Shown: in pieces, positions 49,956-58,753 of the stretch
Layout of the letters: every line of letters begins with the position of its first letter
Position numbering within the stretch: position 1 is the first letter of the stretch
Source: Paenarthrobacter nitroguajacolicus
Lineage (GTDB): Bacteria > Actinomycetota > Actinomycetes > Actinomycetales > Micrococcaceae
NCBI RefSeq assembly: GCF_007786235.1
Contig: NZ_VNFK01000013.1
Coordinates: 1-64,000, forward strand
Direction: 5' to 3'
Length of the DNA stretch: 64,000 nt
The notes under the pieces: generated by a model
What the model was told of the DNA's origin: nothing
Database searches by the model: none
The model's input: only the letters and a program-made list of their open reading frames with translations
Made by a program: the position numbers and the translations under genes

Positions 49956-51663
49956 TGCTGTCCTCCCTCATCGTCGACTCCACCCCGGTGCCGGCCGCAT
50001 CCATGACCCCCGGGATGCTCGCCATGAAGACCGCCCCCGGACCACCTTCGCTGCCTGGATCCAGGACACGAACATCGCCTCCGCGCCTCCGCGCAAGCTG
50101 CCGGACCAGTGCCAGCCCCAAACCTTGCCCGGCCCCCGAGCGTACCGGTTGTTCCGACGTCGTAAATCCCTCGGCGAAGACTTCCTCAGGTTCCAGGCTC
50201 CCAAAACCGTCGCCTGAGTCGCCCACCACGATGTGCAGCGTCCCGCCGCTCCGGGTGACGTCGTCCAGCAGCTCAACTTCCACCCAGCGCTCCGCTGCGG
50301 AACCGGCGACGGCGGCACTTACCGCGTTGTCGATCAGGTTGCCGAGCACTGTGGTGACGTCCTGCGGATCCGCAACGTGCCCACGGACCAGCGTTTCCGG
50401 GCCGATGCGAAGGGCAACCCCGCGCTCCGAGGCCTCCACCCCCTTGGCGCCGATGAAGGCTTGCAAATAGGTATCCTGCAGGAGCTCTGCCTGCTCAACG
50501 GGGAATTTCAGCGGCCCTGTGGCAGAGATCCTGGCAAGGTATTCCTTGGCGGAATCGTGCTGGCCGATGCTGATGAACCCGGCGATTGTATGAAGCTGGT
50601 TGGCAAACTCGTGGCGCTGAGCACGCAGGGCCGTGGACATGGTTCCCACGGCGTCCAGTTGCCGGGTGAGCTGCTGGAGTTCCGTGCGGTCGCGCAGCAT
50701 GACCACCCACCCGAGGTCTTCCTTGCGGTGCCAGGCCTTACGGGCGTTAGCTACCAGGACCCGTCCGCCGGCCACGATTTCAACGGCCTGGGCGTCCTGC
50801 GCCGCTGGCTGGGTGAGGTGCTTGAGTTGTTCGGGAACGTTGGCCGTGGCCCAGTCTTGGCCGGTGGCGTCCGGGATGTCCAGGAGCCGGGATGCGGCTG
50901 CGTTGAACACCGAGATCCGACCGTCGGGAGCCACGCCGATCACGCCGTCGTCCACACCTTGGAGCACTGCCACCTGGTCGTGGACCAGGGTGCTGATTTC
51001 TTCCGGTTCCAGGCCGAGGGTGAGCCGTTGCAGCCTGCGCCGGAGCAGGAAGGACGCCAGCACGCCCGCCAGCAACGCCCCGCCTGCGGTCAGGGCAATG
51101 GGGACAATGTCGCGCGCCAGGCTGTTGCCCAAGGACTCAACGGAGTAGCCGACGCTGACTTCGCCCACGATGGTGCTGGTGGAGTCCGGTGCATAGACGG
51201 GCACTTTGGCTCCGGCCGAGGGCCCCAGCGTTCCTGTGTTGCGGGTGGTGATTTCCTGTCCGCCGAGGGCCACGGTGGGATCGGTGCTGACCCGTTCGCC
51301 GAGCCGGGCCGTCTCCGGGTGGGCCAGGCGAAGCCCTGTTTCATCGGTGATGACAACAAAGAGAGCGCCGGTGCGGACGCGGACTGCCTCCGCTGCCGCC
51401 TGCAGGGGACCGGAAGCGAGGACCTCCGGTGGCGGTGTGCCTTCTTCCTTGCTGATCTCCTGGACACCGGCCCTGATATCGGGATCTGCCGCGACTGTCC
51501 TGGCAAGGGTCAGGGCCTGGTTTTCGGCTTCGTCGCCGATCCGCTCGTACACCAGCCAGGCATGGACGGCGCCGCTGAGCAGGACCACCAGCAGCACCAC
51601 CCCTAGTTGGAGGAGGAGGGTTTGGGTGGAGAAGCGCATACTGACTCGCCTGTTGCGGGGCAC
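49948..51663 (-). CDS. CitA/DcuS-type sensor histidine kinase
   Basis: A 571-residue membrane sensor. One membrane segment near residues 18-38 (LLLQLGVVLLVVLLSGAV), an extracytoplasmic PAS-like sensor (about 40-180) and a second segment (about 185-207) are followed by a cytoplasmic PAS (DDGVIGVAPDGRISVFN). The phospho-His region is RHEFANQLHTI (about residue 345) and the HATPase domain has NLIDNAVSAA and GDSGDGFG. It senses an extracellular carboxylate, probably citrate. The GTG at 51663 has AAAGGAG at good spacing; an ATG eight codons later is an alternative. Confidence 0.9.
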   Translation of the reverse strand: MPRNRRVSMRFSTQTLLLQLGVVLLVVLLSGAVHAWLVYERIGDEAENQALTLARTVAADPDIRAGVQEISKEEGTPPPEVLASGPLQAAAEAVRVRTGALFVVITDETGLRLAHPETARLGERVSTDPTVALGGQEITTRNTGTLGPSAGAKVPVYAPDSTSTIVGEVSVGYSVESLGNSLARDIVPIALTAGGALLAGVLASFLLRRRLQRLTLGLEPEEISTLVHDQVAVLQGVDDGVIGVAPDGRISVFNAAASRLLDIPDATGQDWATANVPEQLKHLTQPAAQDAQAVEIVAGGRVLVANARKAWHRKEDLGWVVMLRDRTELQQLTRQLDAVGTMSTALRAQRHEFANQLHTIAGFISIGQHDSAKEYLARISATGPLKFPVEQAELLQDTYLQAFIGAKGVEASERGVALRIGPETLVRGHVADPQDVTTVLGNLIDNAVSAAVAGSAAERWVEVELLDDVTRSGGTLHIVVGDSGDGFGSLEPEEVFAEGFTTSEQPVRSGAGQGLGLALVRQLARRRGGDVRVLDPGSEGGPGAVFMASIPGVMDAAGTGVESTMREDSSG

Positions 51664-51693
51664 CTTCACTCCTTTCCTCCAGCTCCATTGAAG

Positions 51694-51725
51694 CATTGAG
51701 CACAATGCGCAAAACGTTCTCAATG
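51694..51725. promoter_or_regulatory. Inverted repeat in the citA/citM divergent region
   Basis: CATTGAG and CTCAATG lie 18 bases apart, in the 174 bp between the divergent sensor kinase and transporter genes. It is a reasonable candidate binding site for the response regulator, with no further support from the sequence. Confidence 0.3.
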
Positions 51726-51837
51726 AGCAGTATTCCCAACAATTCCCGGAAACCCCAGCCCGTGACGGGCGCCACCATATCGTCTGTAGTGCGCATCACA
51801 TCGACGTGGCGCCATTCACAGTAGTAAGGAGCCGGCC

Positions 51838-53280
51838 GTGCTGGTTTTGCTTGGATTCGCAATGATTGCGGTATTCATGGTCCTGATCATGACCAAAAAA
51901 TTGACGCCAGTGCTGGCGCTGATCATCGTTCCCACCGTCTTCGGCCTGTTCGCCGGAGCGGGCCTCGGCATCGGCGACATGGTGATGGACTCCATGAAGT
52001 CCATGACGTCCACGGCCGCACTCCTCATGTTCGCCATCATCTACTTCGGCCTGATGATCGACGTCGGACTCTTTGACCCCCTGGTGAAGTTCATCCTCCG
52101 CAAGCTGGGTAACGACCCCGCCAAGGTTGTCCTCGGCACCGCCATCCTCGCCGCAGCAGTTTCCCTGGACGGCGACGGCTCCACCACCTTTATCCTCACT
52201 ACTGCCGCGATGCTGCCCGTTTACCTGCGCCTCAAGATGAGCCCGGTGGTCCTCACCTGTGTGGCCGGCCTCGCCAACGGCACCATGAACATCCTGCCGT
52301 GGGGCGGTCCCACCGCACGCGCCGCCACCGCGCTGCACCTGGATGTCAACGACGTCTTCGTCCCCATGGTCCCGTCCCTCATCGTTGGCCTCATCGTCGT
52401 GCTGGTCTTCTCCTGGCTCCTCGGCCTGCAGGAACGCAACCGCCTCCGCACCACTGCCCCCGAGATCTGGGGGGACGTCGCTGATCCTTCGCAAGCGTTC
52501 GACGGCGGCTCAGGTCGCCGCGGCGGTTCAGTCGCCACCGCAGGCAAGCCGGGCACCGGCGGAGGTTCCGGCGTCGCGGTTCTTGAAGATCCAGCAACCC
52601 TGGTTGACGACCACGACACCGCCATGGCAGATACCGCCCTGGACCCCAATCGCACCACGCTGCGCCCCAAGCTGTTCTGGTTCAACCTGGGCTTGACCGT
52701 AGCCGTCATGGTGGTCCTGGTGGCCAACATCGTGCCGCTCCCGTTTGTCTTCATGGTGGGCTCGGCCATCGCCCTCCTGGTCAACTTCCCCAAGGTCAAG
52801 GACCAAGGCGCCCAGCTGATCGCCCACGCACCGTCCATCGTGGCCGTAGTCAGCATGGTCATGGCTGCTGCTGTCCTCACCGGCGTGCTGAACGGCACGG
52901 GCATGGTCAAGGCAATGTCCGAGTGGCTGGTCCAGATCATCCCCGCAGAGATGGGCCCGTTCATGGCGGTCATCACCGGCCTGCTCAGCATCCCGATGAC
53001 GTTCTTCATGAGCAACGACGCCTTCTACTTCGGTGTCCTTCCGGTCCTCTCCGAAACCGCCGCGCACTACGGCGTAGGAGCAGCGGACATGGCTCGCGCT
53101 TCCATCACTGGCCAGCCCTTCCACCTCCAGAGCCCCCTGGTTCCGGCAATCCTCCTGCTGGTCTCCCTCGCCAAGGTGGATCTGGGCGACCACCACAAGA
53201 AGGTCCTCTGGCGCACGGCCGTCATTTCGATCGTGATGTTGGCAGTCGGAGTCCTGACCGGGGCCATCGGCATCGGCTAA
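51838..53280 (+). CDS. CitMHS family citrate/metal-citrate transporter
   Basis: A 480-residue polytopic protein with about eleven to twelve membrane segments, the normal size for the CitMHS family (Bacillus CitM/CitH), which imports citrate complexed with a divalent metal together with protons. Recognisable blocks are GDGSTTFILTTAAMLPVY, NILPWGGPTARAATAL and MSNDAFYFGVLPVLSETAAHYG. A hydrophilic loop (about 205-265, Gly-rich) separates the two halves. The GTG start has AAGGAG six bases upstream. It is transcribed away from the CitA/CitB-type system that most likely controls it. Confidence 0.93.
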   Translation: MLVLLGFAMIAVFMVLIMTKKLTPVLALIIVPTVFGLFAGAGLGIGDMVMDSMKSMTSTAALLMFAIIYFGLMIDVGLFDPLVKFILRKLGNDPAKVVLGTAILAAAVSLDGDGSTTFILTTAAMLPVYLRLKMSPVVLTCVAGLANGTMNILPWGGPTARAATALHLDVNDVFVPMVPSLIVGLIVVLVFSWLLGLQERNRLRTTAPEIWGDVADPSQAFDGGSGRRGGSVATAGKPGTGGGSGVAVLEDPATLVDDHDTAMADTALDPNRTTLRPKLFWFNLGLTVAVMVVLVANIVPLPFVFMVGSAIALLVNFPKVKDQGAQLIAHAPSIVAVVSMVMAAAVLTGVLNGTGMVKAMSEWLVQIIPAEMGPFMAVITGLLSIPMTFFMSNDAFYFGVLPVLSETAAHYGVGAADMARASITGQPFHLQSPLVPAILLLVSLAKVDLGDHHKKVLWRTAVISIVMLAVGVLTGAIGIG

Positions 53281-53304
53281 CCAGCCACCACTTCAAGTGT
53301 CGAG

Positions 53305-53365
53305 TTCGCGGGTTCGCTATGAATTCGCCGTTCAGTAACGGCGTATTGTGCAGCGGACCCGCGAA
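53305..53365. repeat. Long imperfect intergenic hairpin before gatC
   Basis: Arms of about 28 bases: TTCGCGGGT at the outside and CGCCGTT next to the loop are paired, with mismatches in the middle. It lies after the CitMHS gene and 113 bp before gatC. No T-run follows, so a terminator role is uncertain; it could be a REP-like element or a processed RNA hairpin. Confidence 0.5.
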
Positions 53366-53478
53366 TTGGCGTGCGAGCACGCGGAGGATGGCGCCCGGGT
53401 GTAGCGTCAGGACACCCCGGCACACCCAAGACAAGTAGACTGGTTCGGAAAACCATTTGAACTTTGCAGGGGAGATCC

Positions 53479-53775
53479 ATGGCTGCGATCAACCGTGACG
53501 ACGTCGCGCATCTTGCGCGTCTGGCTCACATTGAAATGAGTGCCGAAGAACTGGACAGGATGGCTATTGAGCTTGCTGTCATCGTGGATTCGGTGAAGAG
53601 CGTGAGTGAAGCTGCCGGGGACGATGTCCCGGCTACCTCGCACCCTATTCCGTTGACCAACGTCTTCCGTGAGGACGTTGTGGGTCACACGTTCACGGCC
53701 GAGCAGGCGTTGTCCGGCGCCCCGGATGCTTTCGAGAACCGTTTCAAGGTCCCGGCAATCCTGGATGAGGACTAA
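53479..53775 (+). CDS. gatC: Aspartyl/glutamyl-tRNA amidotransferase subunit C
   Basis: A 98-residue subunit that stabilises GatA in the GatCAB complex, which converts mischarged Glu-tRNA(Gln) and Asp-tRNA(Asn). It begins [20 protein letters not shown] and has the family blocks [20 protein letters not shown] and FKVPAIL. ATG 53479 has AGGGGAG upstream; an earlier in-frame start would include the ribosome site. It is first in the gatCAB operon. Confidence 0.95.
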   Translation: MAAINRDDVAHLARLAHIEMSAEELDRMAIELAVIVDSVKSVSEAAGDDVPATSHPIPLTNVFREDVVGHTFTAEQALSGAPDAFENRFKVPAILDED

Positions 53776-53780
53776 TCACC

Positions 53781-55349
53781 ATGACTGAACTGAAGAACGA
53801 ACTCATCCGCCACTCCGCTGCCGATCTTGCTGCCAAGCTGGCTGCCCGCGAAGTTTCCGCGGTCGAGGTGACGCAGGCGCACCTTGACCGCATTGCCGAC
53901 GTCGACGGTCAGGTTAATGCGTTCCTGCACGTTAACAGCGAAGAGGCTTTGGCCGTTGCCGCGGAAGTTGATGCTGCTCGCGCCGCCGGCGGTGCTGCTG
54001 CCGAGGAACTGCACGCCCTTGCGGGTGTGCCGATCGCGGTCAAGGACCTCATCGTCACCATCGGCCAGCCGACGACCGCTGGTTCAAAGATCCTCGAGGG
54101 CTGGCACAGCCCGTATGACGCCACCGTGGTGAAGAAGCTTCGCGCGGCCAAGATGCCTATCCTGGGCAAGACCAACCTGGACGAATTCGCCATGGGTTCC
54201 TCCACGGAGCACTCGGCCTACGGCCCCACCCGCAACCCATGGGACCTGGACCGCATTCCCGGCGGTTCGGGCGGTGGCTCCGCTGCCGCCGTCGCCGCTT
54301 TTGAAGCTCCGCTGGCCCTCGGGACGGACACTGGTGGATCCATCCGCCAGCCCGGTGCCGTCACCGGAACTGTTGGCATGAAGCCGACGTACGGTGCCGT
54401 GTCCCGTTACGGCGCCATTGCCATGGCGTCGTCTTTGGACCAGATCGGCCCGGTGTCCCGCACCGTGCTGGACTCCGCCTTGCTGCAGGAAGTCATCGGT
54501 GGACACGATCCCTTTGATTCCACGTCCCTGACTGACCCGTTCAACAACTTGGTTGCTGCTGCCCGCGTGGGCAACGTAGCCGGCATGAAGATCGGCATCA
54601 TCAAGGAACTGCACGGCGAGGGCTACCAAGGCGGTGTCGAGAACCGTTTCAACGAGTCCCTCCAGTTGCTGAAGGATGCCGGTGCGGAAATTGTCGAGGT
54701 TTCCTGCCCCAACCTGAAGTACGCCCTGGGGGCTTACTACCTGATCATGCCGTCCGAGGTCTCCAGCAACCTGGCCAAGTTCGATGGCGTCCGCTTCGGT
54801 ATGCGCGTGCTGCCCAAGGATGGTCCCATGACCATTGAACGCGTCATGGGTGCCACCCGTGCTGCCGGCTTCGGCGACGAGGTCAAGCGCCGCATCATCC
54901 TGGGCACCTACGCACTGAGCGCCGGTTACTACGACGCTTACTACGGCTCCGCTCAGAAGGTCCGCACGCTGATCCAGCGTGACTTCGACGCCGCGTTTGC
55001 GAAGGCCGATGTCCTGATCTCCCCGACGGCGCCAACCACGGCGTTCAAGCTGGGGGAGAAGCTGGACGATCCCCTGGCCATGTACCTGAACGACGTCGCC
55101 ACGATTCCCGCAAACCTTGCCGGTATCCCTGGCCTTTCCCTTCCGGGTGGCCTTGCTGACGAAGACGGCCTGCCCGTTGGTATCCAGTTGCTGGCTCCGG
55201 CCCGCGAGGATGCCCGCCTGTACCGCGTGGGTGCCGTACTCGAATCCATCCTTGAAGAGAAGTGGGGCGGCCCCATGCTCGCGCAGGCGCCGGATCTGAA
55301 AAATGCTGTCCTTGACGCAGCATCCACCACCGCCGGAGGTTCCAACTAA
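53781..55349 (+). CDS. gatA: Aspartyl/glutamyl-tRNA amidotransferase subunit A
   Basis: A 522-residue amidase that releases ammonia from glutamine. The amidase signature is present: the Lys in [29 protein letters not shown], the Ser-rich [13 protein letters not shown] and [13 protein letters not shown] with the catalytic Ser pair. It starts 5 nt after gatC and its stop overlaps the gatB start (TAATG), so the operon is translated as a unit. Confidence 0.97.
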   Translation: MTELKNELIRHSAADLAAKLAAREVSAVEVTQAHLDRIADVDGQVNAFLHVNSEEALAVAAEVDAARAAGGAAAEELHALAGVPIAVKDLIVTIGQPTTAGSKILEGWHSPYDATVVKKLRAAKMPILGKTNLDEFAMGSSTEHSAYGPTRNPWDLDRIPGGSGGGSAAAVAAFEAPLALGTDTGGSIRQPGAVTGTVGMKPTYGAVSRYGAIAMASSLDQIGPVSRTVLDSALLQEVIGGHDPFDSTSLTDPFNNLVAAARVGNVAGMKIGIIKELHGEGYQGGVENRFNESLQLLKDAGAEIVEVSCPNLKYALGAYYLIMPSEVSSNLAKFDGVRFGMRVLPKDGPMTIERVMGATRAAGFGDEVKRRIILGTYALSAGYYDAYYGSAQKVRTLIQRDFDAAFAKADVLISPTAPTTAFKLGEKLDDPLAMYLNDVATIPANLAGIPGLSLPGGLADEDGLPVGIQLLAPAREDARLYRVGAVLESILEEKWGGPMLAQAPDLKNAVLDAASTTAGGSN

Positions 55350-56857
55350 TGTCCGTCGACGCAACCCTGAGCTTCGAAGAGGCCATGGAGAAGTACGATC
55401 CCGTCCTGGGGTTCGAGGTCCACGTGGAGCTCAACACCAAGACCAAGATGTTCTCCTCCGCGCCGAACGTCTTCGGTGATGAGCCGAACACCAACGTCAA
55501 CGAGGTTGACCTTGGCATGCCGGGCGTCCTGCCCGTGGTGAACAAGACGGCTGTGGAGTCGTCCATCAAGATCGGCCTTGCCCTGAACTGCAAGATCGCC
55601 GAATCCTGCCGTTTTGCCCGGAAGAACTACTTCTACCCGGACACCCCCAAGAACTTCCAGACCTCGCAGTACGACGAGCCGATCGCCTACGACGGTTACC
55701 TCGACATCGAGCTGGAGGATGGCACGGTGTTCCGCGTGGAGATCGAACGCGCCCACATGGAAGAGGACGCCGGCAAGCTGACCCACATGGGCGGCGCTGC
55801 AGGCCGAATCCAAGGCGCCGACTACTCGCTGGTGGACTACAACCGTTCGGGTGTTCCGCTGGTTGAGATCGTCACCAAGCCGATCGAGGGGGCCGGGAGC
55901 CGTGCGCCTGAGCTGGCCAAGGCTTACGTCGCGGCTGTCCGCGAGATCGTGAAGAATCTCGGCGTTTCCGATGCCAAGATGGAGCGCGGCAACGTCCGTT
56001 GCGACGCCAACGTTTCCTTGCGCCCGCACGGCCGGGAGCGGTTCGGCATCCGTTCAGAGACCAAGAACGTGAACTCGCTGCGCGCCGTCGAACATGCCGT
56101 CCGCTACGAGATCCAGCGCCACGCCGCCGTTCTGGACTCCGGCGAGCCGGTCATCCAGGAGACGCGCCACTGGCACGAGGACACTCGTTCGACGACGTCG
56201 GGTCGCCCCAAGTCCGACGCCGACGATTACCGCTACTTCCCGGAGCCGGACCTGGTTCCCGTCGTCGCCTCCCGTGAGTGGGTGGAGGAACTCCGCGCGA
56301 CCCTTCCAGAGCCGCCGGCAGAGCGCCGCAAGCGCCTCAAGGAAGCCTGGGGCTACTCGGACCTGGAATTCCGCGACGTCGTTAACGCCGGTGTCATGGA
56401 TTCCATCGAGGAGACCATCGCAGCAGGTGCGTCCGCCGATGTCGCCCGTAAGTGGTGGATGGGCGAGATCGTCGGTCGCGCCAAGGTAGCTGACGTCGAT
56501 CCTTCCGAGCTTGGTGTCACACCGCAGGTGATCGTTGAGCTGAACAAGCTCGTCGAAGACGGCAAGATCAACAACAAGATGGCCACACAGGTCCTGGACG
56601 GCGTCCTCGCCGGCGAAGGTACCCCCGCGGAAATCGTCGAGAAGCGCGGCCTCGCGGTCGTGTCCGACGACGGTCCGCTCCTGGAAGCCATCGACGCCGC
56701 ACTGGCCGCACAGCCGGATGTCGCGGAGAAGATCCGTGGCGGCAAGGTCCAGGCCATTGGCGCGATTGTTGGCGGTGTCATGAAGGCTACCCGTGGCCAG
56801 GCAGATGCCGGCCGCGTCCGCGAACTGATCCTGGAGAAGCTCGGCGTAGAAGGCTAA
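55349..56857 (+). CDS. gatB: Aspartyl/glutamyl-tRNA amidotransferase subunit B
   Basis: A 502-residue subunit that binds the mischarged tRNA and carries the kinase-like transamidation site. It has the family blocks [45 protein letters not shown] and [16 protein letters not shown], and the C-terminal GatB/YqeY domain ending [12 protein letters not shown]. It is last in gatCAB and is followed by a strong terminator. Confidence 0.97.
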   Translation: MSVDATLSFEEAMEKYDPVLGFEVHVELNTKTKMFSSAPNVFGDEPNTNVNEVDLGMPGVLPVVNKTAVESSIKIGLALNCKIAESCRFARKNYFYPDTPKNFQTSQYDEPIAYDGYLDIELEDGTVFRVEIERAHMEEDAGKLTHMGGAAGRIQGADYSLVDYNRSGVPLVEIVTKPIEGAGSRAPELAKAYVAAVREIVKNLGVSDAKMERGNVRCDANVSLRPHGRERFGIRSETKNVNSLRAVEHAVRYEIQRHAAVLDSGEPVIQETRHWHEDTRSTTSGRPKSDADDYRYFPEPDLVPVVASREWVEELRATLPEPPAERRKRLKEAWGYSDLEFRDVVNAGVMDSIEETIAAGASADVARKWWMGEIVGRAKVADVDPSELGVTPQVIVELNKLVEDGKINNKMATQVLDGVLAGEGTPAEIVEKRGLAVVSDDGPLLEAIDAALAAQPDVAEKIRGGKVQAIGAIVGGVMKATRGQADAGRVRELILEKLGVEG

Positions 56858-56877
56858 GGACTCCGGGTCCAAGCCCA

Positions 56878-56940
56878 AGTAGCTCGCAGTTGTGGTTGTT
56901 TTGAGAGCTCAGAACAACCACAACTGCGAGCTACTTTTTT
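56878..56940 (+). terminator. Rho-independent terminator of gatCAB built on the dispersed palindrome
   Basis: Two 28-base arms (56878-56905 and 56908-56935) with one G-T type mismatch and a two-base centre are followed directly by six T. The inner part carries the same GTGGTTGTT-TGAG core as the palindrome at 49242-49283. The outer part (AGTAGCTCGCAGTT) is different. It lies 20 nt after the gatB stop. Confidence 0.85.
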
Positions 56941-56964
56941 GTGGGACGGGCGCACAATGGATTC

Positions 56965-57522
56965 ATGGGCACCACGACTCCAGGCCTTCACAGGGCCCTT
57001 CTCGCCGGCGGGATCGCCGTCGCACTGACCGCGGGAGGGACCGCCGTCGTGTGGGCAGGCACCCAACCCGGCCCGTCGCCGTCGAGCGCCTCGGCGTCGC
57101 CCGGACCATCGGCATCCGCCAACGCCCAGTCCACGGAAGGCCGCGGGCATGCCATCCATGGCGAACATGTCGTGAGGCAGCAGGACGGGACCTACCGGAC
57201 CGTTGTCACCCAGGCCGGAACCATCGACGCGATCAGTGGCTCCGAAGTAACCGTGAAGAGCGAAGACGGCTTCACGCAGCGGTACGCGATCACTGCGGAA
57301 ACCAGCATCGCGAAGGTCCCCGCAAACGTGTCCGAGCTGAGGAACGGCAGGGGCAAGCCCACGCTGCCCTCGGCCGCCGCTGTTGACCTCGCCGCCGGAG
57401 ACACGGTGCGCCTCAGCGGCACGAAAGACGGCGATACCGTGACCGCCATAAGGATTGTGGCAGGGGAACTGCCCGCCGGAGTCAAGGGCGGCCACGGGCA
57501 CAGGGGCCACAGGCCCAAGTAA
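56965..57522 (+). CDS. Small secreted/membrane-anchored protein, DUF5666-like
   Basis: A 185-residue protein with an N-terminal hydrophobic segment (about 10-32; ALLAGGIAVALTAGGTAVVW), a Pro/Ser/Ala-rich linker and a small beta domain (QAGTIDAISGSEVTVKSEDG ... DTVRLSGTKDGDTVTAIRI). That domain resembles DUF5666 OB-like domains of secreted actinobacterial proteins. The tail is His/Gly-rich (GGHGHRGHRPK) and might bind metal. Function unknown. It lies between the gatB terminator and the convergent FGE gene, with a 1 nt gap to the latter. Confidence 0.75.
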   Translation: MGTTTPGLHRALLAGGIAVALTAGGTAVVWAGTQPGPSPSSASASPGPSASANAQSTEGRGHAIHGEHVVRQQDGTYRTVVTQAGTIDAISGSEVTVKSEDGFTQRYAITAETSIAKVPANVSELRNGRGKPTLPSAAAVDLAAGDTVRLSGTKDGDTVTAIRIVAGELPAGVKGGHGHRGHRPK

Positions 57523-57523
57523 G

Positions 57524-58555
57524 CTACAGTGCCACAGTCCTGAAGCCCAGGTTGGCACTGGCCGAATCCGGTGTGTTGGAGCTCCGCGCGGCCAGGCGGT
57601 AACGGTTGCAGTAGGAATCGTGGCAGAGGTATGAGCCGCCCCGCATCACCCTGCCACGGCCGATGGTGGGACCTTGCGGGTCCTCGACCGTGCCTTGCGC
57701 GAGGCACGTCTTGTAATACTTGGGCAGGAACCAGTCGCTGCACCACTCCCAGACATTCCCGCTGGTCTGGTACAGGCCGTAGCCGTTGGGAGCGAAGGAA
57801 CGGACGGGTGCCGTGGTGAGGTAGCCGTCGTCGAGGTCGTTGCGTACCGGGAAGTCACCTTGCCAGATGTTGCAATGGTGGGCTGCCGTGCCGGCGGCGT
57901 CGTTGAGCAGTTCATTGCCCCAGGGGTAGCGCTGCCCGGACAGCCCGCCACGGGCCGCATACTCCCATTCGGCCTCGGTGGGGAGCCGGCGGCCGGCCCA
58001 TGCGCAGTATGCCAGGGCATCGTTGTGCGACACATGCGTCACTGGATGGTCTGCTGCGTCGCTCCAGTGGGAGAGCGGTCCCGCAGGGTGCGCCCAGTCC
58101 GCTCCCCGAACGTTCAACCACCACGGGACGTTGTTGACCCGGTTGAGGATGTCCTTGTGATCGGCTGTGACGGCCAGGTGGAACACCGCCGACGTCCCGA
58201 AGACCTCCGACTCGGTGCGGTGACCGGTGGCGTCGATGAACTCCGCGAATTCCTGGTTGGTCACGGTGGTGGCACTGATCCGGAAGGGGGAAACCCTTAC
58301 TTGGTGCACTGGCGACTCGCCGTCGGCGTCGTAGCCTTCATCGAAGGGGTCGCCCATGGTGAAGACTCCACCCGGAACCTGGACGTCGTTGGGCTGGGCC
58401 GCGCGGACTGAACGTTCCGCCGACGGCGTCCCGCCCAAGGAAACCTCGACGGCGGTGGTCGCGTCCGCGCGCCGTTCCACCTCGGCCAGGGGGAGGGGCA
58501 GCCGTGGCAGCGAATGGTCCTCGGCGCCTGCGCCTGGACTACAGCATCCAGCCAT
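57524..58555 (-). CDS. Formylglycine-generating enzyme (sulfatase-activating)
   Basis: A 343-residue copper-dependent oxidase that converts a Cys in type I sulfatases to formylglycine. The FGE-sulfatase fold is clear from VPGGVFTMGDPFDEGYDADGE, GRRLPTEAEWEYAARGG and SGNVWEWCSDWF. The decisive block is RGGSYLCHDSYCNRYR, in which the two Cys match the copper-binding active-site pair of true FGEs, followed by AARSSNTPDSASANLGFR. Most FGE-fold proteins lack this pair, so this one should be active. The Cys-rich N-terminus (MAGCCSPG) is common in actinobacterial FGEs. GGAAGGAGG precedes the ATG. No sulfatase gene is in the window. Confidence 0.92.
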   Translation of the reverse strand: MAGCCSPGAGAEDHSLPRLPLPLAEVERRADATTAVEVSLGGTPSAERSVRAAQPNDVQVPGGVFTMGDPFDEGYDADGESPVHQVRVSPFRISATTVTNQEFAEFIDATGHRTESEVFGTSAVFHLAVTADHKDILNRVNNVPWWLNVRGADWAHPAGPLSHWSDAADHPVTHVSHNDALAYCAWAGRRLPTEAEWEYAARGGLSGQRYPWGNELLNDAAGTAAHHCNIWQGDFPVRNDLDDGYLTTAPVRSFAPNGYGLYQTSGNVWEWCSDWFLPKYYKTCLAQGTVEDPQGPTIGRGRVMRGGSYLCHDSYCNRYRLAARSSNTPDSASANLGFRTVAL

Positions 58556-58688
58556 AGCAACCCTCCTTCCGATGATGTCCAGTGCCCAATTCTACCGTGC
58601 AGATCACCGGCTGAAATGATGAAAGCTGATTTCTGCGAGCAGTTTCGATCATGATCTTGCAAAAAGAGATGGCCATCACTTATGGTTT

Positions 58689-58702
58689 GTTAAACGGTTA
58701 AC
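58689..58702. promoter_or_regulatory. LacI-type operator upstream of the sugar ABC operon
   Basis: GTTAAACGGTTAAC: a near-perfect palindrome with the central CG typical of LacI/GalR-family sites, 51 bp before the first permease gene. The LacI-family regulator encoded at 62531 is the likely binder. Confidence 0.6.
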
Positions 58703-58753
58703 GAGCGTGGCCTGAATCACATTGGGTTTTTGCTCAACACTTGAGGAGACAGC

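Noticed and set aside
50233..51606. 457-codon open frame on the plus strand
   Set aside because: Antisense of the sensor kinase gene, whose own frame has clear PAS and HATPase motifs.
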